DNA from: Tenacibaculum holothuriorum
GTDB taxonomy: Bacteria; Bacteroidota; Bacteroidia; Flavobacteriales; Flavobacteriaceae
DNA length: 64,000 bases
Direction of reading: 5' to 3'
Assembly (NCBI RefSeq): GCF_002120225.1
Contig: NZ_LAPZ01000003.1
Coordinates: 372,001 to 436,000 of the forward strand
Position 1 is the first letter of the stretch, and every line of letters starts with the position of its first letter. Positions 62,258 to 64,000 of the stretch are shown piece after piece. The position numbers and the translations under genes are program-made. The notes under the pieces were generated by a model. That model ran no database searches. It was not told where the DNA came from and worked only from the letters and a program-made list of their open reading frames with translations.

Positions 62258-63934
62258 ATGAATAGAGAAAAAATGAAAATTGAGCTTGATGAAAAAGAGT
62301 TTAATTTAATTAATGAATTAAATCAAATTCAAGATAAAATTTCTGACCTAGACACTAAAAACTTAAGTAATGATTTAATGGAGTCAATAAAAATAAAATC
62401 TATTGAAACCATCACTACCGCCTTAGGTCTCTCTGATATTTTAGAAAACACAATACACAACACCAAGGCTACAGCTTTTGAAAATGAGATGAAAAACTAT
62501 CAAAAGTGGGAAAACATGCCTAAATCTGAAAGACCTGTTAACTATATTAATAAATATACTACAGGTAATGAGTTCAAGCAATTATTAAATAAAACTAAAA
62601 AACTTTCTTATAAATCAAAAGAGCATAGAAAGTTACTAGCAGGTCGAGAGTTTGATTTAAAGAAAAAAGAAGTATACAAAAATAACCCAACAGGTGAATT
62701 CACATGCGGATATACTGGAGATAAAATTTATCAAAACAGTAATATCGATAATAAAAAAGTATCGTTTGAGCATAAAATCTCTGTAAAGGAAATTTATAAC
62801 GATAAAGTTATGAACTATACGTCTACTCTTGAAGAAAGAAGAGAGTTTACTAATTCAGATAAAAATATAGAAACAGTTAGATTAGATGTAAATAAATCTC
62901 TCAACGACACATCCGTAAATGACCTTAAAAACTGGAAAGAAAAGCAGAATAAAAAAGATCCAAATAAAAACAACGCAGAGTATTACGAAATAGATGATAA
63001 ATTAATGGATGATACTATTAATGAGGCAAAAGACGCTCGTAAAAAGTTTTTAGATGATAAGAAAAAAATTAGAACAGCAAAAGAAAAAATTAAAGTTGCA
63101 GGAGCTAATGCCCTTAAATCAGGAGCTAAAGCAGCTGTTGGACAATTATTAACGATTACTATAACAGAGACAATCAATGAGTTCAAAAAGGAAAATTCAG
63201 AAGATGGCATTAAAATAAAAATTACAAACATTAGTAAAAAAATTAAAGAAAAAGCCAAAGAAATAATTAACACGTTTAAAGACTTCTCCATAAATTCTTT
63301 TATTTCTACTTTTTTAGATGCTCTATTAAATAGTATTTTCAAAATATTTAAAAACATTTTGAAGTTTATTAAGGCAGCTTTTTATTCTATAATGAAAGCT
63401 TTTAAAGTATTATTTTCTAGTAAATACACTAAAGAAGAGAAATTAATTGAGTGTAGAAAAATTTTAGGGGCAACAGTAGCTACATTAATAGGATTAGCCT
63501 TAGAGGAAATGATAGAAAAAGCATTACTTAGTTCATTTCCTTTTTCAGTTTCTTTTGCTGGTTATGTGTCTCCCGTACTAGCTGGACTTATTGTTGGAAT
63601 TGGTTCTGTATTATTAATGCAGGGTTGGGAGAAATACAAAGACAATATCGAGTTAACTAAGCTTAAGAAGAAAGAAAGTTCTTTACTTGAGAAGTCAGCA
63701 AAAATAAGTTCTATGAAAACTCAAATTTCAGATTTGGAAGCAACGGAATCTATTAAGGTCACTTTTTCTATTTTTCAAGACACTCTGCCTTTAATATCTT
63801 CATTTAGAGATAGTATTGATGAATCTATTGAAAACATAAGAGAAACTAAAAACAAAATAACAACAAAATTAGAAGAGATTAATAAGGTTAACAATGAGAA
63901 TGATGATTTGTTAAATTTATTAGATACTTTATAA
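62258..63934 (+). CDS. HNH-like nuclease/membrane protein of unknown function
   Basis: 558 aa from ATG 62258 (a TTG at 62252 and an ATG at 62273 are alternatives). The N-terminal ~140 residues are helical. C-G-Y-T-G-D-K-I (about 149-156) and S-F-E-H-K-I-S-V-K-E-I (about 170-180) resemble the C-x-T-G and H-x4-K portion of HNH-type nucleases; a full set of ligands is not evident. The region about 280-460 has long helices with hydrophobic stretches (Y-V-S-P-V-L-A-G-L-I-V-G-I-G-S), and the C-terminus is coiled coil. I think of two-gene antiphage-like modules with nuclease plus membrane helices, but I cannot name one. It is tied to the next gene by a 10-nt gap. Confidence 0.6.
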   Translation: MNREKMKIELDEKEFNLINELNQIQDKISDLDTKNLSNDLMESIKIKSIETITTALGLSDILENTIHNTKATAFENEMKNYQKWENMPKSERPVNYINKYTTGNEFKQLLNKTKKLSYKSKEHRKLLAGREFDLKKKEVYKNNPTGEFTCGYTGDKIYQNSNIDNKKVSFEHKISVKEIYNDKVMNYTSTLEERREFTNSDKNIETVRLDVNKSLNDTSVNDLKNWKEKQNKKDPNKNNAEYYEIDDKLMDDTINEAKDARKKFLDDKKKIRTAKEKIKVAGANALKSGAKAAVGQLLTITITETINEFKKENSEDGIKIKITNISKKIKEKAKEIINTFKDFSINSFISTFLDALLNSIFKIFKNILKFIKAAFYSIMKAFKVLFSSKYTKEEKLIECRKILGATVATLIGLALEEMIEKALLSSFPFSVSFAGYVSPVLAGLIVGIGSVLLMQGWEKYKDNIELTKLKKKESSLLEKSAKISSMKTQISDLEATESIKVTFSIFQDTLPLISSFRDSIDESIENIRETKNKITTKLEEINKVNNENDDLLNLLDTL

Positions 63935-63944
63935 AAATAATAAT

Positions 63945-64000
63945 ATGAAAGATATTGTGATTTCTGATACAGCTAAAGGAATTGTCAGTGCAGGAAAAAT
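63945..64000 (+). CDS. Start of a gene cut by the window edge
   Basis: ATG at 63945, 10 nt after the HNH-like gene, opens M-K-D-I-V-I-S-D-T-A-K-G-I-V-S-A-G-K to the window end. The Gly/Ala-rich start may lead into a membrane or glycine-zipper segment. Likely the partner of the preceding gene. Confidence 0.65.
   Translation, partial: MKDIVISDTAKGIVSAGK

Noticed and set aside
1..64000. CRISPR arrays, rRNA genes, tRNA genes
   Set aside because: No regularly spaced repeats with unique spacers, no rRNA-like tracts, and no tRNA T-arm/acceptor pattern other than that of tmRNA.
35400..64000. Second copy of the tmRNA 3' end (attR)
   Set aside because: I looked for GATTCCCGGCGTCTCC and found it only in ssrA; the other junction, if any, is outside the window.

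Overview
The window is A+T-rich and reads as the chromosome of a Flavobacteriaceae-type Bacteroidota, probably marine (Tenacibaculum/Polaribacter-like; the genus is inference). Supporting signs are type IX secretion (T9SS) sorting domains, DUF5723 and SusC/TonB-plug-like sequences, promoters of the TTTG/TAnnTTTG class, A-rich leaders in place of strong Shine-Dalgarno sites, and a tmRNA whose tag reads GEDNYALAA. The left 35 kb looks like core chromosome; the right 29 kb is an accessory island beginning at the 3' end of the tmRNA gene.

Core part. 1-7.35 kb: envelope genes (partial secreted protein, DUF5723 outer-membrane protein, lipoprotein), a HAD nucleotidase, and a polysaccharide group (GT4 glycosyltransferase, Wzx-like flippase, FemAB/GNAT-like acyltransferase, polysaccharide deacetylase). 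7.36-11 kb: radC and the trkA-trkH potassium uptake operon with a clear promoter. 11-18.9 kb: an unusual cluster of two paralogous T9SS-sorted surface proteins, each followed by a nearly identical 55-aa peptide gene, a secreted phage-tail-collar protein between them, then a PqqD-like/HPr-kinase-like fusion and a nucleotidyltransferase. It resembles a RiPP-like or HprK-related modification system and is my first candidate for something undescribed. 18.8-35 kb: mpl, a 2.2-kb-codon alpha-2-macroglobulin with an inserted SusC-like plug, an outer-membrane protein, TfoX-N, DUF4136, S8 and M28 peptidases, kdsA, a transglutaminase-like protein, DUF1801, DUF3820, a saccharopine/alanine-dehydrogenase-type enzyme and ssrA.

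Island part. 35.4-41.4 kb is a plasmid-like backbone: excisionase-like HTH protein, VapE-type helicase/primase, toprim primase, BfmA/BtgA mobilization protein, DUF5712-like relaxase, ParA, a ribbon-helix-helix protein, a large inverted repeat, an oriT-like hairpin and a striking nested hairpin of about 158 nt (40650-40807) that looks like a structured RNA. No integrase lies in the window and no second copy of the tmRNA end was seen, so the far end is probably beyond base 64000. 41.8-50 kb is a cassette-like zone: an Hhe-like DUF4011/SF1-helicase/Vsr-type nuclease flanked by two palindromes with matching architecture and different stem sequences, then small unrelated genes separated by imperfect copies of a roughly 110-130-bp repeat. 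50.4-60.1 kb is a tightly coupled hsdR-DUF262-DUF262/DUF1524-hsdM-hsdS operon, combining a type I restriction system with GmrSD-like proteins. 60.1-64 kb holds a GIY-YIG protein, a WYL regulator with a near-perfect operator, a small membrane protein, and an HNH-like membrane protein whose partner gene is cut by the window edge. Together the cargo is a defence island on a mobilizable element.
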